Shown in pieces: positions 10,318 through 20,455 of a DNA stretch of 64,000 bases (its first letter is position 1; every line of letters starts with the position of its first letter). The notes beneath the pieces were generated by a model. It was not told the DNA's origin. It did not search any database and was given only the letters and a program-made list of their open reading frames with translations. Origin of the DNA: Heliocybe sulcata (Eukaryota > Basidiomycota > Agaricomycetes > Gloeophyllales > Gloeophyllaceae). The stretch lies in NCBI GenBank assembly GCA_004369045.1, contig ML213529.1, positions 58,131 through 122,130 on the forward strand, given 5' to 3'. Position numbers and translations under genes: made by a program.

Positions 10318-13300
10318 ATGAAGCGGCACCGCGATCCACCTTCAAGGCCAAAGAAATTGAAGGTTCGCATCCACGAAGGCGCCTCTTCCACCACCTCAAT
10401 CGAGCATCTCCGTTATTCCAAAACCAAAGCCGGCCGTTTCAACCAGCTCAGCCGAGAGGTGACGGTGCTGGCCCACCCCGAAGATGGATCAGACCAGTCC
10501 AGCAGTGCTCAGGAGTCTGATTGGACAGACGAGGAAGAACCTGTGCTGGAATTCGAACACCAGGAGCCGGAGCCTAAGCAATGCAAGAAGGGTGGGGGAA
10601 CACGTTATCAAAATACCGTACGTGACTTGTCATCAATTATGTCCAGTCTGACCATGGAAGTGCAGCAAAAATTAGAGGAATGGTTACCACTACATGACTC
10701 ATTCCTTGACGAGATTCTACGGCTCGATGGCTTCGGTTCATCCACTTCCAACTGCCGATCCTGTGGCAATGAAGATTCCCTCTATCGCTGTCTCGACTGT
10801 TTCACCCGTAGCCTAATATGCCAGGCCTGCGTCTTGACAGATCATAGCTTACAGCCCTTGCATAGGATTGAGGTCCGCGTTTTCCGCCGGTAACTCTCCG
10901 GAATGATTGCTAACATCGCCTTCTAGCTCTGGAACGGCCAACATTTCGAGAAGCACTCGCTTCGCTCTTTAGGGCTGACCCTCCAACTTGGACACGACGG
11001 CGCCGTCTGTCCGTACCCCGCAGATGGCGTGGATGACTTCCTTCTCATAGACGTGACCGGCATTCACAGAGTTTCCGTCGAGTATTGTGGATGTCAACGC
11101 ACCTCCCTTCCGAAGTACGCCCAGTTACTTCGATCATCCTGGTTCCCCGCGAGTTTCAAGCGCCCGGGCACGGCATTCACCTTCAGGCTCTTGAACCTCT
11201 TCCATCAGCTCACTTTACAAGGAAAAACAAACTTGTACGACTTCTGGTTGACTCTACTGCGTGTCACGGATAATTCAAGCTTGGCCTCCCATTCTGTAAG
11301 TACCTATTGATGTGATGCCATGGGATGATGCTCACAGCGAATGTAGTTTCACTACAAGGACTTCGTGCGCGTCATGCGACTGTGGCGTCATCTCATGATG
11401 CTCAAGCGGGCCGGTCGCGGTCATGATCCCTCTTTGAGCAGCGGTACGGCCCAGGGAGAGCTGGCCGTCGGATGTCCAGCATGTCCGCACCTGAACGGTA
11501 ACTTACCCGAGGAATGGGAGGACGCGGATTCGTCCATTGCGTGAGTGTTCATCCTAGTTCTCCGGTACACTGCATGTACTGATCTTGCGTGAGTCTAGCT
11601 GGCTGTACGCGCTTACATTAGCAATTGATGCTAACTTCCGCCTCAAGCTCAAGAAGCGTGATCTCATTGACGTAGAACTTGCACCGGGCTGGGCGTACTT
11701 TGTCGAGGAGTCCGGCTATCAGCGGTTTCTTAGGAGTCATATAGAAGAGTCCGAGGTAATCACTTCTTATGCATGTGGACTTTGTCTAATCAGCTGCACA
11801 GGTCAGCACCTGTCAATCGCGTCATGATGCTATCGTGCGTTCAGCTACTCGGCACACCGAAGGCTACGCCGTTTCGGGCGTTGGGTCCAGCTCATGCGCG
11901 CGTCATGGTCTGATGCGGCGCAATGCAGCTGCCGACTTGCAAGTCGGCGAAAAGTCAGCATCTTGGTCGTTCTCAGTCGTTGTGCTATAACTGATACCAG
12001 GATATAAGATATTGCACCATGGACTTCCTGGTCCTATCTACACTCATTGGCACTGCCCTCCTACATCTGGTATTCAGCTACGACATCGCGTGCCAATGGT
12101 CGCGCAACTTCTGAAAACGCGTCAAGGCATTCCCGGTCCACATGCAGCTCGATCATCACAAGGTCCAGATCCGTAATGTCATCCCAAAGTTCCACGTCAA
12201 CGCTCACGACCTTCCGTGTCAAGTCTCATACAACATTGCTTATATACCTCACGTCGGGCGGCTCTGTGGTGAAGTCATAGAGTCCAATTGGTCGCATACC
12301 AATGCTTTGGGCACGAGCTTGAGGGAGATGGCTCCTGGGGCGCGGCACGAAANNNNNNNNNNNNNNNNNNNNNNNNNNNNNNNNNNNNNNNNNNNNNNNN
12401 NNNNNNNNNNNNNNNNNNNNNNNNNNNNNNNNNNNNNNNNNNNNNNNNNNNNACATTGCTTCATGATTCTGATCGTCGTCTTAGGTGTCTCCTTCCGCAA
12501 GAAGTACCTCGAAGCCGTCCGCCTCTCCAAGAAACATGAAGACCTCTTTGTACGCTTCTCCGCGACATTCCCGGATGCTACCCTACGTAAATGGGAGAAG
12601 ATGGTGCTTCGGTGGGAGAAGGACAAGCGGAACCCTAACCCCTACGCAGAGGATATGTCTGGTAAGTGGTTGCCTTGTGCTTCGATCGGCTACTGTTATG
12701 ACCAGCTATAGGTACAACACTGCACTCAGTACGCCTTCAACTGTCACTGGAAGAACAAGCCTCGGACTCATCTCGCAGGAGGGCGCCGCAACACAAGATG
12801 ACCGCCAGCCAGTTCTTGCACAGCGGACTGGAATTAGAAGAAGAACAGTAAGCATCTTTCTTTTCACCATCACGGTTCTTGCTTACCACATTGTTCAGGC
12901 GGCATATTCGACTACACATTGCGAATCTCAAGGCACCACTCACCGCGAAGGAGAAGGCGGACCTCCAAGACAAGAGGTCCTCGTTACGGCGTCGCGTCGG
13001 CATGTGGCGGAGTATCCAGGCTCTCTACATGCCATGTGTGGCTGCACAGTTCTTAGATGGGCTGACCGGGCTTGCCGACGATGGCAACAACATCCCGGAG
13101 GACGACGAGGACGACGAGGACGACAACGCGACTCGTGCCCGCAGTGAGACCATGCCCCTTCACCTCCCATCCGGCCTACCAAGGTCCCTTCGCACGACAC
13201 TGCCTTATCAGCTCGACGCGAAGGAGCTGCGCCTCCGGCTTGCTCAGGCTCATGACAGCCTATCCGAGATACGGCGACAACGACGGGTACTTCAAGGCCT

Positions 13301-14049
13301 AACGGAGTTCAAGAAGCGGAACGTCTCCGGTACAGGGCAGAGAGCCAATACGCGCCTCAGGGCTCTATACAATCGGTTCAATCAGAAGACTAGGCGTGCT
13401 GCCGAGCGTTATCGCGCTGCTCGCTGTGCACTCACGGTCCTGGACCCGGACACTCCTACCTCTTGAAGATCAGGATATCACTGGACCTGGAAGGGGTGAG
13501 GAGGATGTCAGCAAGGGTCGGTACGAGATGTCGTGGATATGGCATGTTGGCAGTAACGGAGGTGGGGTTGGCGAGGAGGGGAGTGATGCAGGATACCACG
13601 AGGGCCTTAGAGTAGAGTGGGCGAAGTCAAGGGCTCGGGCGCAGCGCTGGCGGGAGGAGGTCCAACTGCTTGAGGAGGAGATGAGGAGGGCTGTGGCCTA
13701 CCTGGAGTGGAAGGCCAATTGGTGGCGTAGTCAAGCTTACCGTAGAGTAGACACTGGTGTGCCTCAAGATGTGCAGCATGGCCTTGCTGCCTATGCCTTC
13801 AAGCAGGCAGGGGTCATGGATGGGCTCGCGGTGCAGTTTGCGAGCCACTGGCTCCCCGTTCTCAAGGCGAACAAAGTGTTCCCCAAGTGGGGGGAGGGGC
13901 ACATCTCACGTGGTCAAGCCGCCTGCGACACCCCAGGTGCAGTGGCCACATCAGACTGCGAGTCATCAACGGTGGATGGCGAAGAGCCTCATCACGATGA
14001 CTCCGAGACCGAACACCTCAACAATGACTATATAGACTTGGATGACTGA
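10318..14049 (+). CDS. KDZ transposase with CxC2-like cysteine cluster (probably inactive)
   Basis: Exon 1 (10318-10872) holds a cysteine-rich module near residues 142-180: CRSCG, YRCLDC, LICQAC, then two His, as in the CxC2 clusters of fungal KDZ transposases. Later exons (from 10927, 11348 and 11599) read LWNGQHFEKHSLRSLGL, DFLLIDVTGIHRV and WLYALTLAIDANFR. The core follows: CTMDFL, SYDIACQW (family catalytic Asp), PKFHVNAHDLPCQ and a VIESNWSHTNALGTS motif with the family Glu. The C-terminal part shows FRKKYLEAVRLSKKHEDL, a coiled region, SWIW and REEVQLLEEEMRR. Defects: a TGA at 12112-12114 just after the catalytic Asp, a 100-N gap at 12353-12452, and a frame change near 13440-13480. Family assignment is firm; activity is unlikely. 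Confidence 0.85.
12353..12452. other. Assembly gap of 100 N
   Basis: Exactly 100 N interrupt the transposase between the ESNW motif and the FRKKY region. A round 100 is usually a placeholder, so the real distance and the coding status across it are unknown. Confidence 0.95.
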
Positions 14050-14221
14050 TGTATGTAAATATATTGTCTAGCACGATTCTTGAATGTGCTTTGTGTGTCC
14101 CTTCTTGCTCATTGAAGGACCAATATTACAAGCATTGGTTGAATATAAGGATTATTTAAAAGCTGCACTGGCTCACAGAAGTCCATACATAATTGGCTGT
14201 CAGGGAGACACAAGGCTGGTA

Positions 14222-14505
14222 TATTCGGACCAGATCCCGCACAACCTGGGTATATTCCGAGGTGCTGCCCATACAATTCCAATATATTTGGACCAGATCC
14301 CGCACAACCTGGGTATATTCTGAGGTGCTGCCCATACAATTCCAATATATTCCAAGGTGCTTCCCATACAAGGCTGGTATATTCGGACCAGATCCTGCAC
14401 AACCTGGGTATATTCCGAGGTGCTGCCCGTACAATTCCAATATATTCGGACCAGATCCCGCACAACATGGGTATATTCCGAGGTGCTGTCTGTACAATCC
14501 TGGTA
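14222..14505 (+). repeat. Subterminal 63-bp tandem repeats, right arm of the KDZ transposon
   Basis: A 63-bp unit (GGACCAGATCCCGCACAACC core, then a GGTATATTCCGAGG block) starts at 14222, 14285, 14380 and 14443. The first and last pairs are spaced exactly 63 bp; a 32-bp partial unit sits between them. The frame-open reads in this region are products of the repeat. The right arm (14050-14934) is AT-rich throughout, like the left one. Confidence 0.75.
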
Positions 14506-14879
14506 TAATTCAAGGTACTGCCCTTATCATTGAGGTATATTTTCACTGGACCACTCACAGCCTGTGTATAATCCTCCTGAGTAGTGCTCATAAAGTCGAC
14601 ATAATTTGACTGTCTTCTGTATATCTGATGTATAAATCTATTGAACAAATGTACAAGACCCATATAACCCGGCTGATCGGAACATATATTCACAATAAAC
14701 TCACCACAAATTTTACAAACAAATAATAAATGTACTGCAATAGCCAGTACAGGCTGTACAATATGATGGCAACATGTAGTACCTCCATACAAATATAACC
14801 ACTGATCTAAAACGCATATATGTGTACCATATGATTCGTCTAAAACCCATATATTGAATTTATCGATTATATTGGGAAG

Positions 14880-14934
14880 ACTAAAGTGGTGTATATCAGT
14901 TTACCACAGTTGTGGTACTTTGTGTATATTTTTA
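14880..14934 (-). repeat. Right terminal inverted repeat of the KDZ transposon
   Basis: Read on the minus strand it shows TACCACAACTGTGGTAAACT and CACCACTTTAGT, matching the left end in the same order and spacing. Confidence 0.75.
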
Positions 14935-14941
14935 GGGCCCA
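14935..14941. repeat. Right target-site duplicate of the KDZ transposon
   Basis: GGGCCCA, identical to 4165-4171, lies directly after the right inverted repeat and before the integrase part of the Gypsy element. Confidence 0.75.
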
Positions 14942-16187
14942 CGACTCGCGGGCGATTGTGGAAGAAGAACGCGCAAGGTGCGCACCAACTAGTGCTCCTT
15001 CCAGACTCGCGACTAGAGGCTCTGCGCGCATGTCATGATCGCGTCAGACATCGCGGGATCTTTGCAACCAAGGCGCTCCTCCTCGAACGCTTCTGGTGGC
15101 CTTTCTGTGTGCAAGACGCCGCTTGGTACGTCAAGAGCTGCCACCTCTGCCAGCAGCGGCAGTCACGCCTCGTCCTCATTCCTCCTACCGTTGCGACACC
15201 CGCGCCGTTATTCTCCAAGGTCCACATCGACACCATGCACCTACCACCGTCGGGCGGCTTCCATTACATCGTCCAGGCATGCTGCGTCCTCACATTCTAC
15301 CCCGAAGCGAAGAAGTTACGTGCCGAGAACGCCCATGCGATCGGCGACTGGCTTTACGAAGACATCCTCTGCCGCTGGGGTGGACTCGCGGAGATAGTCA
15401 CGGACAACGGCAAGCCTTTCATAGCCGCGATGGACTACCTATCGAAGAAGTTTGGCATCCGCCACATTCGCATCAGTGGCTACAACTCGCGCGCCAACGG
15501 CGTCGTCGAGCACCCTCATTTCGACGTCCGACAAGCTCTATTCAAAGCGGCAGACGGCGACACGAAGCGCTGGTCCCAGGTATTCCATTCAGTCTTGTGG
15601 TCGGAGCGCATTACGATCAGACGGCGTATGGGGTGTTCCCCCTACTTCGCTGTGACTGGCGCGCATCCCCTAATTCCACTGGACATCATCGAGGCGACCT
15701 ATCTCCAACCACTGCCCGACTCCCTCCTATCCTCCACCGATCTCATTGCTCGGCGCGCAATCGCTCTGCAGAAGCGTGACGATCAAGTTGAACGCCTCCA
15801 CTCCCGCATCCTCCAACATCGCATAGAAGCAGCCAAGCGATTCGAGCGCGAGCATTCCCACACCATACGCAATTTCAACTTCAAGCGCGGCGACCTCATA
15901 CTCATGCAGAACACAGCAATCGAGAAGTCCCTCAACCGCAAGATGCGCGTGCGCTACCTAGGCCCGCTCATCGTCGTGTCGCACAATCACGGCGGCGATA
16001 CATCCTCGCCGAGCTCGACGGCACTCTCTTCGACAGGCCTACCGCCGCCTTCCACGTCATCCCCTACTTAGCGCGCAAGACTATTCCGCTGCCCGAAGAT
16101 TTCACCGATGTCGGCGCCGCTCAAGTTCAGCGCATGGCAGAGCGCGATGACCACGGCGACGAAGACGCGCTCGAACCAGACGAATAA
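14942..16187 (+). CDS. Gypsy integrase (partial polyprotein)
   Basis: This is the integrase of the larger Gypsy element. An HHCC zinc-binding domain comes first (His pair in ACHDRVRHRGI, Cys pair in CHLCQQ). The catalytic core follows, with the D,D,E pattern: VHIDTMHLP, EIVTDNGKPF, and the NGVVEHPHF segment where the family Glu falls. A C-terminal region then contains KRGDLILMQNT and RYLGPLIV. No chromodomain is seen, unlike the element at 1-817. The upstream part of the same polyprotein lies on the other side of the KDZ transposon. Small damage is present near the 3' end. Confidence 0.85.
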
Positions 16188-16320
16188 GTCTCTCCGCTAT
16201 GTTTTTCTTCCTTTGTTTGTTTGGTGTTGTTCATATGTTATTTACGTTTGTACCTCTATCATGCCAGACGCAACTCCGGCTATATCGTTCGCTGTGCAAG
16301 CCCTCCCTCGACTCGGTCAG

Positions 16321-16356
16321 AACTGGGGACAGTTCCATTTTCAAGTCCGGGGGAGG
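16321..16356 (+). repeat. First copy of the polypurine-tract repeat
   Basis: About 36 bp (AACTGGGGACAGTTC, ATTTT, AAGTCCGGGGGAGG) is repeated with few changes at 18483-18517. Here it follows the integrase stop by about 130 bp but is not followed by an LTR. Confidence 0.7.
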
Positions 16357-16570
16357 GGACCACTGTCCAACCTGTGCGCACATACATTTTTTTTCATTTT
16401 TCGATGTTTCTCTTCGCGTTCCAGATCCGCTATGTTTGACTTTGAGGCTTGCGACATCATATATTTAACAGACATTCCTTCCATTTTGCGCGAGAGCAGA
16501 CAAGTTCAGATTTCATTTGATTCGGTCTGCAACATTTTTTTCTATGTACAAGTATGCGAAACCGTTTTAT

Positions 16571-18411
16571 CTAGAGCGCGCCAGCGGGCGCGTTGTCCCT
16601 CTCCTCCGCAGGGCCCTTTGGGCCGATATGCGCTTCCTTCCCCATGCAGCGCGCGCTCGCCTCATCCTCCTCCCCGTCACTCTCCGCCTCCGCATCCTCG
16701 TCGCGCTCGAACTCCGCCGCAATTGCGCTGCTATTGTGCGACCTCGCGCGACGCTCCGACCGCGGGCGACGAATCAGGCTCGTCCCGGAGTGCAGAGTCT
16801 GCGAAGGACCCTGGCCCACAAGCGACAGTGGCTGCACTGCGGACTCGAGCTCCTGCAGGTGCGTGCGGTTCGCCTCGATCGCCTTGGCGGCCTCGCTGAT
16901 CTCTGCGAAGGGCGCGTCAGTTGCCAAGTCACCACCCCCAAGTCTCGGCACGTACCTTCGCCCAGGTCCTCCTCGAGTTCTAACATCCGGGTCTCCAGAA
17001 CGCCACGGACCTGCTCGATGCGCGCGCGCAAGGATGCGTTCTCCTTCTGCTGGGCGGCCATCCACTCTCTGATCATCTTGACGTGGTACTCGGTGTTTGA
17101 CTGGCGCGCCTCTTGATTGGTCGCGCGGAACTCGACGTCGACGACGTGGTCAAGCGCGGACCTGGCATTGGTCGCGGTGGGCAGAGGCGGACTGCCAGCG
17201 CGCAACAACGCGAAGGGCTCCGCTCGCCCGTCGGCACCGTAGACCCGCGTACCCGGCACTGAAGCGCGTCAGCAGATGCACTAAGCATAACAAGCAGCAT
17301 TGGCGTACCTGGTCCCTCTACACGTGTGGCCTTCTTCGGATGACTTTCGACGTCGCCCGGCGCGGCCCTCTTCTCTCCCGCGTCCTTCCGAGCGCCTTGC
17401 GCACCTACCACAGGTCCGGCACCAGCCTTCAAACCAGATGGGCCCGGCGCGTTGTCGACCGCAGTCCCTTTCAGGCGTCGAACCTTGTATTCGACCTCGG
17501 CGGCGCGACGTTGCCGCTCAGACTCGGGACGGGGCGGCACGTCCATGAAGACGGTCGGCGACGGCGCGCGACCCCCTGTTTGATCAAGCGTCAGTAACTG
17601 CATGACTCGGTGAAAAGGACACCACTTACCAGAAGCGCTCTCCTTGCACGCGCTGCCCGCCTCCTGCTTCTTCGTATCCTTCGCACCCGCACTCTTCGCA
17701 CCCTCATCGGAGTTGGAACACCCCTTGCGCGCAAAGTTGCACGTGAGACACGAGGAGTTGGGCTTCGCACCAGCCCGCGACCAACAAATGGTCCCCCTCG
17801 CTTGGCAGCGCTCACACTACCCAAGAGTCAATACGAGCGCAGACTAAACAACCACCGAATGCGCTTACCGGGGGAAAGAGCTGCTCGCCGGGCTCGATGA
17901 TGTGCCCCGGGCGATGTTTTGCCCCTGTTGCGGGACCTTTGCCTTTGCCGTCGCGACTTCCTTCCTCCACCTCCTTCCCTTTCCCTTCCTTCTTGCGACC
18001 TTCGTCAACAACATCCTCCTCCGATTCGGGCGCGTCGGGCTTTTTCGCAGACAAATGAGGGATGAGAAGCTCCACCTCGTCGTCAGAAGCCACGCCGGAG
18101 TCGACGAGGGCCCACGGCAGGTTCGGGTGCGCGCGGCGGAGCACGTCCACGACCACCTCTGGCAGGAACTCGATGCTCGACTGCGCGAACTCCCACTCAG
18201 CAGCGGCGAGGACGGACGCGCCCAACGTCGGCTCAGGCTACATCAAACAGGCGTCAGCGTGAAGGACGACAAGCGGCGGAACACTTACAATCATGCGACT
18301 CAGGCGGTGCTGCACCGCACGAGCATCCAACTGGTCGGCCTTGAGTGCGGTGCCGAGCTCGCTGATCGAAGCGCGGATGGACTTGGGTAGCTGGCGGGCC
18401 TGGTTGGACAT
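16571..18411 (-). CDS. Antisense, intron-containing gene inside the Gypsy element, C6 zinc-cluster pattern
   Basis: On the strand opposite to pol, a start at 18411 (MSNQARQLPKSIRASISELG) opens a series of about six open segments. Each is bounded by plausible GT-AG introns, and the last ends at 16571. A segment at about 17715-17815 shows Cys in the spacing C-X2-C-X6-C-X11-C-X2-C-X6-C, the fungal Zn(II)2Cys6 binuclear-cluster pattern. Before it lies a charged Lys/Glu/Gly-rich stretch; after it come a Pro-rich linker, a coiled coil (ENASLRARIEQVRG, ETRMLELEEDL) and an acidic Glu/Asp tail. Similar antisense genes occur in other basidiomycete Gypsy elements to my knowledge. Its job is unknown; a regulator of the element or its host is a guess. 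Confidence 0.6.
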
Positions 18412-18482
18412 GGTCGAACAAGCGGCGGAGGCTGGCGTAGGCGAAGAAGATGGGCGGAAAGTGAGCAGGCGATGGCGCTGCG

Positions 18483-18517
18483 AACTGAGGACAGTTCGAT
18501 TTTAAGTCCGGGGGAGG
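18483..18517 (+). repeat. Second copy of the polypurine-tract repeat, next to the 3' LTR
   Basis: This copy (GGACAGTTCGATTTTAAGTC, then GGGGGAGG) ends directly at the LTR start, so it is the working polypurine tract for plus-strand priming in this element family. It matches 16321-16356. Confidence 0.75.
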
Positions 18518-20030
18518 TGATACGGCCGATCAGGGTTCTGCACTCCGAAAACGCGTTTTAGGGTTGTTTCGTGATCACAGCGACGTTGCGACTCTATTGC
18601 ACGTTCGCTCGCCGCTGACAGCTCCTTGGAAGGCGAGTGATGACTATACTGGCGACCCCGACTATTCACTCTGGCGGCGAGCTCGCGACTCTATTCCCCG
18701 CAGCGCGGCGACACTCACTCTATTCAGCAGGACTCAATGCAAACCGATCTATTCTGGTCTCGGGGACTATTCTTGGACTCGGCCACAATGACGCGTAAGC
18801 CTCGGCCTCCGGATCTTTCCGATCGAGTCAACGGCAACTCGGCACAACACAGTCCGGTCGGTCCCGAGGAGTCTAGGCCATCGAGTCATTCTAGATTGAC
18901 CATCCCACTCAATGTCCCGCCTGTCATTCCCATCATCGCCTTCGCCGCCCGTCGGGTCGCATGCACAGGGCGCCCGTACGCATCAACTCACCGCCTCCAT
19001 CATCGGTTTCGGCTCCCTCCGCACGACACATCACTCGCCCGACCCACTACCCCTTTCGGCACAACCGTGCCACTCTTCGGCAACTACGCCCGCCACTCAA
19101 GTTACTGTGGCACCGCTGCGTCGACGCAAGGTCTCGTATGGCGTGGCACGAGGACAAGACTCATCGCGCGTTTCAAGCTAGGCTACGAATGTACTCAGGC
19201 AGGCACCGCGCCGCGAGGAAACGATAGGATTGGTAGGAAAAGTTAGGTACAGGGCGGTTGGGGCGATGCGCGCCTTGTGGATGAGCGCGCGACGCAGAGG
19301 ATGGTTTGCGGAAGACGGTTTTCTCCTCATGTGCGACTGCGAGTAGTGTAGCGGCGACGTTTGTACTTAAACCCTTTCTCTTTGTCTCGAAAATGCAAGT
19401 TATCTTCACCCTTCGTATCTCGTTCTCGGCGCAAGAGTTTCCTCCAGAGTATAAGGCTTTCGACGGTCTTCCGACTTCAACCAGAGTTTGCGCCAACCTT
19501 CCGACAGCGCGCGCGACAAGTGAGCTCTTTCGTTTCAAAGTTTTCTCTTAAGTCCGGCCTCGTGCGCTGCCCGTCTCGTTAACCGCGTTCGAGTTGTCTC
19601 GAGTTTTAGAAGCGTCGCACATCGCACCGACGGCATTGTACGCATGCCTCGATCGCATTGTGTAGGCGACCCCGATCCCGCTCCCTCCGAGACCGTGCGA
19701 CAAGCACGCGCTCCGCGACAGCCCGAGAAGTTATCGCACCAAGAGCACACTGGGTGCGTTAGAATCGCATCGTCAAGCGGAGTACGATACAAGCGACTCC
19801 CGAAGTGTGCGTATCGAATTGAGACTGCCGCACGACTGCGACTGGTCTGCACCAAACTACCTTTAGCCCCACCTATACATCTTACCCTACCCTATCCCTC
19901 CAAACGTTTATCATACCCTTCGTCGCCCCGGACCTCGCAGCCATCTAGCACCAAGGGATTGGTGCTACGCTTTGTGGTTGTTGTTCCCCTTTAGGTCTGT
20001 GCGGGTTTCGTCGCGTGTTAGTGCCTTTCA
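18518..20030 (+). repeat. 3' LTR of the larger Gypsy element (1513 bp)
   Basis: The LTR begins TGATACGGCC right after the polypurine tract and ends AGTGCCTTTCA. An inverted copy of 1518 bp lies at 21218-22735 and fixes both ends. Copies agree well but with scattered base changes, many of them transitions. The bases after the LTR are ACGGA; no partner duplicate can be found because the left end of the element is missing. Confidence 0.85.
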
Positions 20031-20455
20031 ACGGACAGAGACCCTATGCTCTACTTCTGCCATGCTTGTAGAAGTCACTGATGCTGTCCTGGAAGATGGA
20101 CGAGTCTTGTAGCTGAGCGTGCCAGCTATTGAGTTGACTGAGCAGCTGAGCCTCACAACGTTAAGTGCGTACGGCAGGGAACTGGACAGCAATAAGTCTC
20201 CTGCAGTGAGGATCCTATATAGGATGCCCTTTATTGTTGTTGGTACATAGCTAAACATATATCGCACAGCCCGTATCATTGTTAGGGTTGAACGTTGACA
20301 AGAGGCGCTTGAAGACCGGATGGCGGCACGGACGCGAACCTGCTAGCAGTGCCGGCAAAGTCCGACAAGGAGGTTCTACAGCTGCTGCACTAGGCTGCAG
20401 TATTTGACGGAACTGCTCTGCTCACATTTATCGCCTAGGTCCAATATCTGCAGCC
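20031..20455. other. Spacer between the 3' LTR and the HAD pseudogene
   Basis: No gene is supported here. It probably includes the former promoter of the HAD gene that begins at 20456. Confidence 0.4.

Larger units (their letters stand above)
4172..14934 (+). mobile_element. KDZ-superfamily DNA transposon, 10.76 kb, nested in the Gypsy element
   Basis: The ends are inverted repeats of about 55 bp with a shared core (TACCACAA, GTAAACT, CACCACTTTAGT), flanked by a GGGCCCA duplicate. The element carries AT-rich arms of 1.4 kb (left) and 0.9 kb (right) full of short repeats. Three genes lie between them: a homeodomain-like gene on minus (5610-8272), an RNase H1 N-domain gene on plus (8824-9641) and a KDZ transposase on plus (10318-14049). 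The transposase shows one in-frame stop, one frame change and an assembly gap, so this copy is probably inactive, though it could be moved by a sister copy. It must be younger than the Gypsy copy it splits. Confidence 0.85.
1830..20030 (+). mobile_element. Large Ty3/Gypsy element, broken, split by a KDZ transposon
   Basis: Parts in order: reverse transcriptase and RNase H (1897-4164), a nested KDZ transposon (4172-14934), integrase (14942-16187), a 3' region with an antisense gene (16571-18411), polypurine tract (to 18517) and a 1513-bp 3' LTR (18518-20030). No gag or 5' LTR in the same direction is visible; the left side meets an inverted LTR fragment at 1829. The element is broken by that left truncation and by the nested insertion, with about one further small break. 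The related solo LTR at 21218 is of nearly equal length but visibly diverged, so the family is not very recent. Confidence 0.8.

Noticed and set aside
12353-12452. Frames that cross the N run
   Set aside because: They include unknown bases and only appear continuous because N was translated as X.
14109-14792. Long minus-strand frame with repeated GIYPGCAGSGPNILELYG-type units
   Set aside because: It is a translation of the 63-bp tandem DNA repeats of the KDZ right arm, open in both directions, not a real repeat protein.
4172-14934. TET/JBP-type oxygenase inside the KDZ element
   Set aside because: Fungal KDZ elements are known to travel with TET/JBP genes, so I looked for the HxD and RxxxxH type motifs; none of the three genes here fits.
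16108-17116. Plus-strand frames after the integrase
   Set aside because: They run opposite to the better supported antisense gene with matching introns, and have low-complexity Arg/Ser/Pro content typical of shadows.
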